Program-made: the position numbers and the translations under genes
Notes under the pieces: model-generated
What the model saw: the letters and a program-made list of their open reading frames with translations, nothing else
The model's database searches: none
Told to the model about the DNA's origin: nothing
From: Deinococcus budaensis
GTDB taxonomy: Bacteria > Deinococcota > Deinococci > Deinococcales > Deinococcaceae
DNA length: 64,000 bases
Direction of reading: 5' to 3'
Assembly: GCF_014201885.1 (NCBI RefSeq)
Contig: NZ_JACHFN010000016.1
Coordinates: 20,410 to 84,409 of the forward strand
Part shown: one piece after another, positions 15,441-25,666 of the stretch
Position numbering within the stretch: position 1 is the first letter of the stretch
Layout of the letters: every line of letters begins with the position of its first letter

Positions 15441-16889
15441 CTACACGCGGTCGCTCAGGTCCTCCTCGCGCAGCCGCTCGACGCGCAGCATGTTGGTGGT
15501 GCCGCGCACGCCGAAGGGCACGCCCGCCGTGATCACGTAGCGGTCCCCGATCTCGGCCAGCCCGCTCTTTTTCAGCTCGTCGTTGGCGATGCGGACCATG
15601 TCGTCGGTGTCGTGGGGGTCCTCGCTGAGCATCGGGAACACGCCCCAGGACAGCGCGAGCTGGTTGCGGGTCTGTTCGTTGGGCGTCAGGGCCAGGATCG
15701 CCACGGCGGGCCGGTACTTGGCGATGCGGCTCGCGGCCCCGCCCGTGCTGGTAAAGGTCACGATGGCGGGGGCTTCGAGCTTCTCACCGATGGAGCAGGC
15801 CGCGTAAGCGATGGAATCCTGGGCGAGTTCGGTATCCACGACCAGCTGGCGCTGCATCACCGCGTAGTGCTCGCTGGACTCGGCCTCGCGGGCGATGCGG
15901 TCCATCATGGCGACCGCCTCGACCGGGTACTGCCCCGCCGCCGACTCGGCCGAGAGCATCACGGCGTCGGTGCCGTCGTAGATCGCGTTCGCCACGTCCG
16001 ACGCCTCGGCGCGGGTGGGCCTGGGCAGGTGAATCATGCTTTCCAGCATCTGGGTCGCGGTGATCACCGGCTTGCCGGCCTCGCGGCACAGGCGGATCAA
16101 TCGCTTTTGAATGGTGGGCACCTGCTCGGGGCGCATCTCGACGCCCAGGTCGCCGCGCGCCACCATGATCCCGTCCACCTCGCGCAGGATGTCGTCGAAG
16201 CGGTCCACCGCCTGCGGTTTTTCGATCTTCGCCATCAGCCTGGCCCGCGAGCCGAAGCGGGCGAGGTAATGCCGGGCGAGCAGCAGGTCGTCTCTCGAGC
16301 GCACGAAACTCAGGGCCACCCAGTCCACGCCCAGCCCCGCGCCGAATTCCATGTCCTGCACGTCCTTTTCGGAGAGCGCAGGCACCGAGAGGTCGGCCTG
16401 GGGCACGTTGATGCCCTTGTTGTTTTTCAGGACGCCGCCGATCACCACCTTGGTAAGCACGTCCCGGCCACGCACCGCCTCGACGCGCAGCGCCATGTTC
16501 CCGTCGTCGAGCAGCAGCAGCATGCCGGGGTGGACATCCTGCGCCAGCCCCTTGTAGGTGCTGCCCACCCGCGTCTCGTCGCCCTCGACGTCGTCCATGG
16601 TGATGGTAAACGGCTGCCCGCTTTCCAGCGTGACCGCGCCCTGGGCAAAGCGGCCCACCCGGATCTTGGGTCCCTGAAGGTCTTGCAGGATGCCGATCGC
16701 CACGCCCTTGCGCGCCGCGAGTTCGCGCACGAGCTGCACCGTCTGGCGGTGGTCTTCGGGGTCCCCGTGGCTGAAGTTCATGCGGACCACGTTCAGCCCC
16801 GCGTCGATCATCCGCCCCAGCGTGTCCGGATTGCGGCTGGCCGGGCCGATGGTGGCGACGATTTTGGTTGCCCTGTCAAAGTGTTTCAT
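15441..16889 (-). CDS. pyk: Pyruvate kinase
   Basis: 482 residues; converts phosphoenolpyruvate + ADP to pyruvate + ATP, the last step of glycolysis. Motifs: TKIVATIGPASRN at the N-terminus, the VVRMNFSHG loop, LQDLQGPKIRVGRF, the catalytic KIEKPQAVDRFDDI (about 231-244) and MVARGDLGVEM, then KPVITATQMLESM. An AAGGA Shine-Dalgarno precedes the ATG. It lies 111 bp downstream of eno on the same strand, pairing two consecutive glycolytic enzymes. Confidence 0.97.
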   Translation of the reverse strand: MKHFDRATKIVATIGPASRNPDTLGRMIDAGLNVVRMNFSHGDPEDHRQTVQLVRELAARKGVAIGILQDLQGPKIRVGRFAQGAVTLESGQPFTITMDDVEGDETRVGSTYKGLAQDVHPGMLLLLDDGNMALRVEAVRGRDVLTKVVIGGVLKNNKGINVPQADLSVPALSEKDVQDMEFGAGLGVDWVALSFVRSRDDLLLARHYLARFGSRARLMAKIEKPQAVDRFDDILREVDGIMVARGDLGVEMRPEQVPTIQKRLIRLCREAGKPVITATQMLESMIHLPRPTRAEASDVANAIYDGTDAVMLSAESAAGQYPVEAVAMMDRIAREAESSEHYAVMQRQLVVDTELAQDSIAYAACSIGEKLEAPAIVTFTSTGGAASRIAKYRPAVAILALTPNEQTRNQLALSWGVFPMLSEDPHDTDDMVRIANDELKKSGLAEIGDRYVITAGVPFGVRGTTNMLRVERLREEDLSDRV

Positions 16890-16942
16890 GGTGGGTCCTT
16901 GGGTAGTTCGGTGTTGGAAGCTCTTCCAGAGGGCAGACAGCT

Positions 16943-16986
16943 GTCAGCGATCAGCCGTGGGCACCCTCCGCAAGCTGATCGCTGAC
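16943..16986. repeat. 13-bp inverted repeat between eno and pyk
   Basis: GTCAGCGATCAGC (16943-16955) and its exact complement GCTGATCGCTGAC (16974-16986) with an 18-bp loop. There is no T-run, so it may be a processing or attenuation hairpin, or a copy of a small interspersed repeat. I cannot check copy number. Confidence 0.6.
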
Positions 16987-17000
16987 GGCGAGGACGCCTC

Positions 17001-18419
<1,419 letters not shown>

Positions 18420-18492
18420 CTACACCGGGTTCAGTGAACCTGGGGGGTGGAGGCCGGGCCGGAGATGCCCCGTGCGGGCTTCCACAGGCCCC

Positions 18493-19575
18493 TCAGACCC
18501 TCAGCGTGACCATCACCGCCATGTAACCCCCACCCCCGCTCGCGCGGAAGATGGCGGGGCTGGTGGAGCCGGAAAAGAGCAGCTCGGCTTCGCCCTCGAT
18601 CGGCCCCAGGGCGTCGAGCACGTGCCGGGCGTTGAACGCGAGGCTCATGGCGGGTTCACTGCCGCCCTGCACCACGTCCAGCGTGTCCTGGGCGCGTCCG
18701 TAGTCCCCCTCGGCGGCAAGCAGCAGTTTGCCCTGCGACACCTGAAACTCGACCCGGTTGTTGGCGTTCTTGTCGGCCAGCACGGCCACGCGGTTCACGG
18801 CCTCCTTGAGCGCGGTGGCGGGAAGGGTCACCTGAAGCTTGATGTCCTTGGGAATCACCCGCTCGTAGTCGGGAAAGTCGCCGTCGAGCAGCTTGAGGTT
18901 CATCCGGACGCGGTCGGTGGTCACGCTCAGCAGGCCCTCGCCGTAGGTGAAGCGGGCCTCGCCGTCCCTCAGGACCCGGATCAGCTCGTCGGCGCTGCGG
19001 GCGGGCACGATCAGGTTGCGGCCCTCGCCGTTCGCCGGAAAGTCGCGAATGGCGACCCGGTAGCCGTCCGACGCCACCACCCGCGCCGCGTCCGCGCGGT
19101 GCTCGAGCTTGATCCCCCGGAAGACCGCCTGAAAGGCCTCGTTGCTCGCGGCGTAGCGCACGCTGCCAAAGGCGCGGGCGAGTTCGGCGGCGTCGAGGCT
19201 CACGTCGGCATGGCCCGGAAAGGTCAGCGGCGGGTAGGCTTCCAGGTCTCCGGTCTGAAGCTTGAAATCCGAGCCGCCAGCGCGTACGGCGAGTTCCTGC
19301 CCGCTGATTTCAAGTTCGACGAGTTCGCCGCCCAGGCTGCGTACGATCTGCGCGAACAGATGGGCAGGCACCACGAAATTCTGCGGGTCCTGCACCTCCG
19401 CCGGAACGAAGCACGACAGGTCGATTTCGAGGTTGGTGCCGCTGAGGGTCAGGCCCCGGTCGCTGGCTTCCACCTTGAGCGCGGTAAGCAGCGGATTGGA
19501 ACTGCGGCTGGGGATCACCCTCTCCAGCAGGCCGAGACCTTCGCTCAGGGTTTTCTTCGTGACGTGTGCTCTCAT
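18493..19575 (-). CDS. dnaN: DNA polymerase III beta subunit (sliding clamp)
   Basis: 360 residues, standard length for the three-domain ring clamp that tethers Pol III to DNA. Segments seen: [61 protein letters not shown], a central [19 protein letters not shown] and the C-terminal [13 protein letters not shown]. The ATG has a GAGAGG Shine-Dalgarno. It flanks oriC on the side opposite dnaA and points away from it, the arrangement known for Deinococcus. Confidence 0.97.
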   Translation of the reverse strand: MRAHVTKKTLSEGLGLLERVIPSRSSNPLLTALKVEASDRGLTLSGTNLEIDLSCFVPAEVQDPQNFVVPAHLFAQIVRSLGGELVELEISGQELAVRAGGSDFKLQTGDLEAYPPLTFPGHADVSLDAAELARAFGSVRYAASNEAFQAVFRGIKLEHRADAARVVASDGYRVAIRDFPANGEGRNLIVPARSADELIRVLRDGEARFTYGEGLLSVTTDRVRMNLKLLDGDFPDYERVIPKDIKLQVTLPATALKEAVNRVAVLADKNANNRVEFQVSQGKLLLAAEGDYGRAQDTLDVVQGGSEPAMSLAFNARHVLDALGPIEGEAELLFSGSTSPAIFRASGGGGYMAVMVTLRV

Positions 19576-19605
19576 GCTGCCCCTCTCTGGGTTGGCTCCC
19601 TATCT

Positions 19606-19873
19606 TTTAACTGTTCTTCTTAACTAAAAAAGATAGTAGTAGTAGTAATAGGGCCTGTGGAAACTGTGGATAACTGGCTTCGGGCTGCGCTGGGAGGAGA
19701 AAAGTTATCCACAATAGACCTGTGGATAACCCCCTCAGCCTGTGGATAAGCTGTGGATAACTTGGGGGGTTATCCACAGGCTGGATGACCTGTGGATAAC
19801 TGGCCGGTTTTTCCACAGGGTTATCCACAGGAAAAAGGCACTTATCCACAGCTTATCCACAGGGTTATCCACA
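19606..19873. other. oriC: Chromosomal replication origin (oriC)
   Basis: Eleven perfect TTATCCACA boxes in both orientations (19665, 19705, 19721, 19741, 19752, 19770, 19791, 19821, 19842, 19853, 19865) and two variants (TTTTCCACA at 19809; GTTTCCACA, minus strand, at 19656). The dnaN end is AT-rich (19606-19636) and carries TAG repeated four times then TAA and TAG (19634-19651), followed by GGCC and two DnaA boxes. Read on the minus strand this is box-GC-DnaA-trio, like the basal unwinding system of B. subtilis. Confidence 0.93.
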
Positions 19874-19946
19874 GAAAGTGAAACTTTGCACGCGGATTTG
19901 GAACGGGATTTGGAACTTATTCGCCTCCCAACAGAACCGTACGCCG

Positions 19947-21347
<1,401 letters not shown>

Positions 21348-21446
21348 CTCCCCCGTGGTCTTGCCCGCTTCGAGCTTGCGCGGCCAGCATAGCACTGGCC
21401 CGTCTCTCTCCCATCTGAGGGAAAGGGGGGGGCAGGCCGCCCCGGC

Positions 21447-22448
21447 TCAGCCCCGCGCGCCCCGCACGGCAGCGAGCACCTCGGCCTCACGCTCCGGGGT
21501 CAGGAAGGACTTTTGTGGAGTGTCCGCGCTCCAGGCCCGGGTGTCCCGCGCCGTGGTGACCGGGTCCGTGTGGGTCAACCCTGCCGCCCGCGCCCGCGCG
21601 AAGGACACGTCCATCAGGCCGCCCTGTTCACCGTCGGCCGGGACGTACACGGGCAACTCGCTCCAGCCCAGGCCCTGCGCTTCCAGCGTGGCGGCGTCCA
21701 CCCAAACGGGCTGGGCGTCTCCTGCGGTCGCCTCCCGCACGGTCTGCACGAACTCCTGCCACGTCAGGCGCGGCCCGGCGAGGTTGAAGGTGCCCGGCAC
21801 GTCCTCCTCCAGCACGGTCACGGTGAAGCGGGCGAGGTCGCGGGCGTCGATCACCTGCATGGCGTCGGAACCGTCTCCGGGCGCCAGAAACTCGCCGCCT
21901 GCCGCGATCCGGTCCACCCAGTAGGTGTAGCGCCCGGTCGGGTCGTGGGGACCGGCCACGATCTGCGGGCGCAGCACGGTGGCGCGCTCGCCGCAAACCT
22001 CCTCCACGATGTGCTCGCAGGTGACCTTCAGCGGTCCGTAGGTCTCGCCCGTCACCTCGGTCACATCCTCCCCGGCGGGGGGCAAGAGGGGGTCGTCCTC
22101 GCGGACGGGGTGGCGACCTTGCTCGGCGTATACGCTGACGGTGCTCACGAAGACGTAGCGCCCGATCCGGCCTTGCAGCGCCTCGGCGCTCGCGCGCACC
22201 TGCCGGGGCGTGTAACCGCTCACGTCCACGCAGGCGTCCCAGCGGCGGCCCTCCAGCGCCGCGAGGCCCGCCGCGCCCTCGTCGCGGTCCCCCTTGAGGC
22301 GCTCGACCGCGTCCGGCAACTCGTCGGGCGTACGCCCGCGCGTCAGCACGGCGACCCGGTGCCCCCCGGCCAGCAGCGCTTCCACGATATGCCTTCCGAC
22401 GAACTGCGTTCCGCCCAGCACCAGCACGCTTAGCCCCGGCCTTGTCAT
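21447..22448 (-). CDS. NAD-dependent epimerase/dehydratase family protein
   Basis: 333 residues, extended SDR superfamily. The nucleotide-binding motif is VLVLGGTQFVGRHIV (about residues 8-22), and the later FVSTVSVYAEQ plus TYGPLKVTCEHIV contain the SDR active-site Tyr and Lys (YGPLK). The subfamily resembles isoflavone-reductase/CSP41-type epimerases whose substrate is usually unknown. ATG 22448 was chosen because GATGCT lies 6 nt upstream and MTRPGLSVLVLGG is the usual beginning. Same strand as dnaA and 99 bp upstream of it. Confidence 0.85.
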   Translation of the reverse strand: MTRPGLSVLVLGGTQFVGRHIVEALLAGGHRVAVLTRGRTPDELPDAVERLKGDRDEGAAGLAALEGRRWDACVDVSGYTPRQVRASAEALQGRIGRYVFVSTVSVYAEQGRHPVREDDPLLPPAGEDVTEVTGETYGPLKVTCEHIVEEVCGERATVLRPQIVAGPHDPTGRYTYWVDRIAAGGEFLAPGDGSDAMQVIDARDLARFTVTVLEEDVPGTFNLAGPRLTWQEFVQTVREATAGDAQPVWVDAATLEAQGLGWSELPVYVPADGEQGGLMDVSFARARAAGLTHTDPVTTARDTRAWSADTPQKSFLTPEREAEVLAAVRGARG

Positions 22449-22482
22449 GCCCGCAGCATCCCACGGCCCTACAGTGGGACGC

Positions 22483-22770
22483 ATGAAGGTGCGTTTCACG
22501 TCTGGCCGGGTGCGCGTCCGCCTCGACGATCTGGAGGTCGCGGCGCTGGCGCGCGGCGACGACCTCGCGGCCCGGGTGGACTGGCCGGGCGGAGGCTGGG
22601 CGCTGACGCTCGACCCCGCTTCCGAGGGCGTCTCAGGCGAGGGCGGAACGCTGCGGGTGGGCCTGCGTGCGCGGCTGCCGGAGCTGCTCGACGAGGCGCG
22701 AGAAGGCGTGACGCTCCCGGGGCCGCCGCGCGTGGACGTGGAAAAGGACGACGGGCCGCCGCACGCCTGA
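22483..22770 (+). CDS. Small hypothetical protein, possibly DUF7009-like
   Basis: 95 residues, MKVRFTSGRVRVRLDDLEV..., cytosolic, with alternating strands and an acidic C-terminus. TACAGT (22470-22475) lies 7 nt before the ATG, a good leaderless start, so this is probably expressed. It is divergent from the epimerase gene, 34 bp away, and convergent with the dprA remnant. The resemblance to DUF7009 is from memory and weak; no function is known to me. Confidence 0.65.
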   Translation: MKVRFTSGRVRVRLDDLEVAALARGDDLAARVDWPGGGWALTLDPASEGVSGEGGTLRVGLRARLPELLDEAREGVTLPGPPRVDVEKDDGPPHA

Positions 22771-22789
22771 CGCTCCCCTCTCCCCTCCC

Positions 22790-23204
22790 CTACCGCCGCG
22801 CCCAGCGTCCGCCGATTTCCTCCGCCAGCCCCATAAGCTGGAGCATCACCAGCGCGGTCTGGAGGTCGGGCAGCGCCAGGCCGGTCGCCCCGCGCAGGTC
22901 GTCGAGGGTGGCGGGGGTACTCAGGGCGGCGTGGACGCGGGCCTGCTCGGGCGGGAGGTCGGGGGCGGGCACGGCGGGGGCTTCGCCCCAGCCCAGCTCG
23001 CTGAGGATGTCGGCGGCCGTTTCGGTCAGGACGGCGCCCTCGCGCAGCAACCGGTGCGGCCCGGCGGCGCGGGGATCTCCGGCGCGGCCCGGCACGGCGA
23101 AGACCGTGCGCCCGCATTCCAGCGCGTGGGTCGCGGTGATCAGGCTGCCGCTTTTCAGCTCGCCCTCGACGACCACCGTCGCCGCCGACAGCGCCGCGAT
23201 CAGG
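22790..23204 (-). pseudogene. dprA: dprA, 3' fragment (interrupted by element)
   Basis: This encodes the last 138 or so residues of Dpr[22 protein letters not shown] from the Rossmann-like core, [23 protein letters not shown], then the C-terminal winged-helix domain ([19 protein letters not shown]...). The reading frame stays open into the element as far as 23290, but with no convincing start, so independent expression is doubtful. Joined to the 5' fragment at the ATCAGG core, it gives a protein of about 359 residues, the normal DprA length. DprA loads RecA onto incoming single-stranded DNA during transformation. Confidence 0.92.
23199..23204 (+). other. attL core
   Basis: ATCAGG with dprA to its left (gccgcg) and element DNA to its right (tacgcaaaaa). 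The flanking bases differ from those of attR, so the shared core is exactly 6 bp. Confidence 0.85.
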
Positions 23205-23606
23205 TACGCAAAAAGGAGCGGGAAACTGGGTAAAGCGTTTCCTAGCCGCTGAAATCCGAGAGTTTTACTCCCGCTAACCTGCCAGAACACACAGCCGAGA
23301 GACCAGACAGGGCACCCCCAGAGGTGTCCTTTCCCTTTTCCCTGTAAGCCCCTGCATTTGCCCCAGAACCGTCCTAAAAGGCTTAGGAGAACCCACTAGG
23401 AGGAAATCCCCCTGTTAAAAGGTTGCAGAGCCGTCTAGAGCCTCACAGAGACATTTGGTTGGAATAAGTCTGTTGATTTCTGACTGTCATGTTTCTGTCC
23501 ATTAATCTTGGACATGACTAGACATTTTACTTGATAACAGGCGGGAGTAACTAGAAAGAATCACGGTATTGCTGTATCATTACTACAATCAATTAGAGGT
23601 GATTAC
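23205..23606. other. Left non-coding end of the element
   Basis: About 400 bp without a full gene. 23205-23277 is an open frame ending in TAA that would become the 3' end of the recombinase in the circular form. 23486-23518 holds an inverted repeat. Near the end, TATCAT (23574) and TACAAT are possible -10 elements, and AGAGGTGAT is the Shine-Dalgarno of the HTH gene. Confidence 0.6.
23486..23518. repeat. Interrupted inverted repeat, possible operator or nick site
   Basis: GTCATG then TGTCCA (23486-23501) pairs with TGGACATGAC (23509-23518), leaving a short bulge in the left arm. It lies about 90 bp upstream of the HTH gene. It may be that protein's operator, or a hairpin origin for the downstream Rep-like protein. 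Confidence 0.5.
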
Positions 23607-23819
23607 ATGACTACCACATTAGGCAGAGTTTATTCTGCACAGTCAGCAGCAAAGATTCTAGGCATTCCAAAAATGACAATGCACAGACGTATTAGGCAGG
23701 GTTTTATTAGGATTCAGAATATCGGCACAGAAAGGAAACCCATTTACGCAATCCATGAGGCAGACTTACTCAGGTTTAAAGGATACTTAGAGGGTAATCT
23801 AGACCTAGAAGACCTTTAG
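23607..23819 (+). CDS. MerR/excisionase-like HTH protein
   Basis: 70 residues. AQSAAKILGIPKMTMHRRIRQ (about 12-32, quoted in part) is a winged HTH of the HTH_17 kind, followed by a short wing with KPIYAI and the helix EADLLRFK. Proteins of this size act as excisionases, recombination directionality factors or copy/operon regulators. A GAGGTGAT Shine-Dalgarno lies before the ATG. It is 10 bp upstream of the next gene and probably cotranscribed. A role as directionality factor for the serine recombinase is possible but unproven. Confidence 0.7.
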   Translation: MTTTLGRVYSAQSAAKILGIPKMTMHRRIRQGFIRIQNIGTERKPIYAIHEADLLRFKGYLEGNLDLEDL

Positions 23820-23829
23820 AGAATAGAAA

Positions 23830-24555
23830 ATGACGCCCTATCAAATGATAAATAGGGCGGTAATGGGCGAGCACGGGTTGACGGTTGGGGAACTGTATCA
23901 ACACCCGAACAAGCGAGATTTGATTTTTAGTGTGATTGCGAAATTGAGAGAGTCTGGGGTTTGGACAGAACCCGCTAGACTCAAGGGAAAATCAACAGCC
24001 GAGAGAGAACGGAGCAAGGTTGCAGAACGCTTACTGTACGCTCAGGGCTACCACGGTGGGGATTTCTACTCAATAGTTTTTGAACTTGGCTCATTGCCGC
24101 TGTACAACGAAAAAACATGGAACACGGCTAAAGATTACTCAGAGCGGTTATTGGGTAAGGTTCCCCGGTACGAAAAACTAGAACATGCAAACGTGAGGAG
24201 CAATGGAACTCATTTCCATGCTTTAACCCTGCTCGACAACCATCCAGTTATCCCGGCTAATTTTCCAGTGATTGTAAGGGCTATCCCAATTGGTGTGGGA
24301 GCTTACGCCGTTATCCCGCTAGAGACTCAAATCAGAAAGTTTGTTGGCTACGAACAAAAAGAGATTGACAGCAGAGGAAAGAAAGGTAGAAAGGAGTTGA
24401 GAGCCTACGCTTACGCCGATTGGTGGGACTCAGAATATGCTAAACGGCAACAGGAGAACTACAGGGTAGAACTGGATATCAAAACGGGAAAGGTAGTAAC
24501 CAAACCACCGAAACGCCTAGTCTTTAGTCGCACGGTTGGACTGCATGGATTCTGA
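23830..24555 (+). CDS. Possible HUH rolling-circle replication protein
   Basis: 241 residues, family not recognised. The segment GTHFHALTLL (residues 126-135) has histidine-bulky-histidine between hydrophobic residues, the HUH metal-binding pattern, and FVGYEQKEID (171-180) has Y-x-x-K at the spacing expected for the nicking tyrosine and lysine. FYSIVFELG (79-87) could be motif I. Together these suggest a rolling-circle initiator or relaxase-like nickase, which would explain why the element needs no other mobility gene. The motifs were found by eye; an ordinary element-specific protein of unknown function is the alternative. Confidence 0.45.
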   Translation: MTPYQMINRAVMGEHGLTVGELYQHPNKRDLIFSVIAKLRESGVWTEPARLKGKSTAERERSKVAERLLYAQGYHGGDFYSIVFELGSLPLYNEKTWNTAKDYSERLLGKVPRYEKLEHANVRSNGTHFHALTLLDNHPVIPANFPVIVRAIPIGVGAYAVIPLETQIRKFVGYEQKEIDSRGKKGRKELRAYAYADWWDSEYAKRQQENYRVELDIKTGKVVTKPPKRLVFSRTVGLHGF

Positions 24556-24886
24556 CGGTTATTTGTGTGTATGCCCTCCCCACCTAACTCCGTCACCTAT
24601 CCAAAAACACCGCCCTACACAGCATTACCCACCAAAAAGCAGGTACTTACTATGACCTAACCCTATCACAAAACTTTACAAATGAAAAGCAAGAAAAACA
24701 TTATCAACAGGTTTAAAATTTCTCCCTCAATACCCAGTAGGAGTACTCTTTCTGCACTTGCAACAAGCAATAGATGAGCAGCAGGATAGCCGAGAAATAC
24801 GCACTGATTATTCTGCATTTTAGGTGCTCTTTTACTATGTCTTTTACGGAGTCTTTGGCATTGAAATCATGAGCTACTGGTAATCA
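24556..24886. other. AT-rich non-coding stretch in the element
   Basis: 330 bp with frequent stop codons on both strands and no gene or clear hairpin that I can support. Its base composition matches the element, not the chromosome. A strong promoter begins at its right edge. Confidence 0.5.
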
Positions 24887-24915
24887 TTGACAATTATTTT
24901 GAGTAGGCTTAAATA
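24887..24915 (+). promoter_or_regulatory. Promoter of the 28-residue ORF
   Basis: TTGACA, a 17-bp spacer and TAAATA, close to the sigma-70 consensus. It is followed by AGGAG and an ATG at 24926. Confidence 0.6.
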
Positions 24916-24925
24916 GGAGAACAAG

Positions 24926-25012
24926 ATGAATAACCCGACTATCAATCGGCTTCAAGTCTGTTTCCCAAAATCAGGAATATTTATTTTGAGTAAAATAAAT
25001 CAGCAATACTAA
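24926..25012 (+). CDS. Putative 28-residue peptide of the element
   Basis: A short ORF (MNNPTINRLQVCFPKSG...) with a strong promoter and an AGGAG Shine-Dalgarno 8 nt upstream. It overlaps the 3' end of the convergent secreted-protein gene. One cysteine and no hydrophobic stretch long enough for a membrane helix. The function is unknown; the transcript may matter more than the peptide, for example as antisense RNA to the secreted gene. Confidence 0.4.
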   Translation: MNNPTINRLQVCFPKSGIFILSKINQQY

Positions 25013-25409
25013 CGTGCAGGACAGCTATTTGGAAATACAGATTAGGAGTATCCCCAGTATTACCGTTACATTTAAGCTCCGTCGCCTTATTCAGTGACAC
25101 CAATGCGTTTAAGAGATTTACGTGTGTTCTGTAATCATTCAACTGACTTGTTGATATGCTTGTGGCCGGAGTAGAAGTAAAATACGCCGTAAGCCTCTTA
25201 TTGTACTCGACTTGAGCAGACATAGTAACAATGATTCTAGCTCTGGCAAGAGTGCATTGGGAAATATTTAAAGCCTGCCAGAGATTAACGGTTTCAGTGT
25301 AAGTATTTAGGCTGTCAACGTACCTTGTCACGGACTCACTCGGCGTGGGAAGAGTTTGAGCCAGAGACAAACCAGATAGGAACAGCGGCATCAGGAAGAA
25401 CTTTTTCAT
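24981..25409 (-). CDS. Secreted small protein (cargo of the element)
   Basis: 142 residues. Residues 1-17 (MKKFFLMPLFLSGLSLA) form a clear signal peptide ending in LAQ. The mature part is helical and Ser/Thr/Asn-rich with two cysteines (about 52 and 115) that could form a disulfide. TAGACT lies 5 nt upstream of the ATG, a leaderless start adapted to the host. No family recognised. Its strand opposes all other element genes, suggesting a cargo gene expressed independently in the integrated state. Confidence 0.6.
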   Translation of the reverse strand: MKKFFLMPLFLSGLSLAQTLPTPSESVTRYVDSLNTYTETVNLWQALNISQCTLARARIIVTMSAQVEYNKRLTAYFTSTPATSISTSQLNDYRTHVNLLNALVSLNKATELKCNGNTGDTPNLYFQIAVLHVSIADLFYSK

Positions 25410-25666
25410 GCCCTAGTCTAAAGGTCTTTGCTCTCATGGGGGAGGCCAAACCTGCCAGAGTACAGGAAACAAAGTCTATGCAGATATGCAAAGTCCCATC
25501 CGCTGATAGTTTCTTTTATCATCGGATAATCAGGTGCATAAATGGGCAGTTATTCACTCAGAGTTACTCAGGATAATTTCGGTTCTGCGGAGTAGGGTTC
25601 TGGCTTGCTCTTTGAGCTGGCTCAATTTCCCTACCCTTTTTGCGCTGTCAGGCTGTAGGCTGGGGC

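Noticed and set aside
23205..23290. Independent start for the dprA C-terminal fragment inside the element
   Set aside because: The frame is open to 23290, but the only start is a GTG without Shine-Dalgarno or -10; the fragment is better treated as a remnant.
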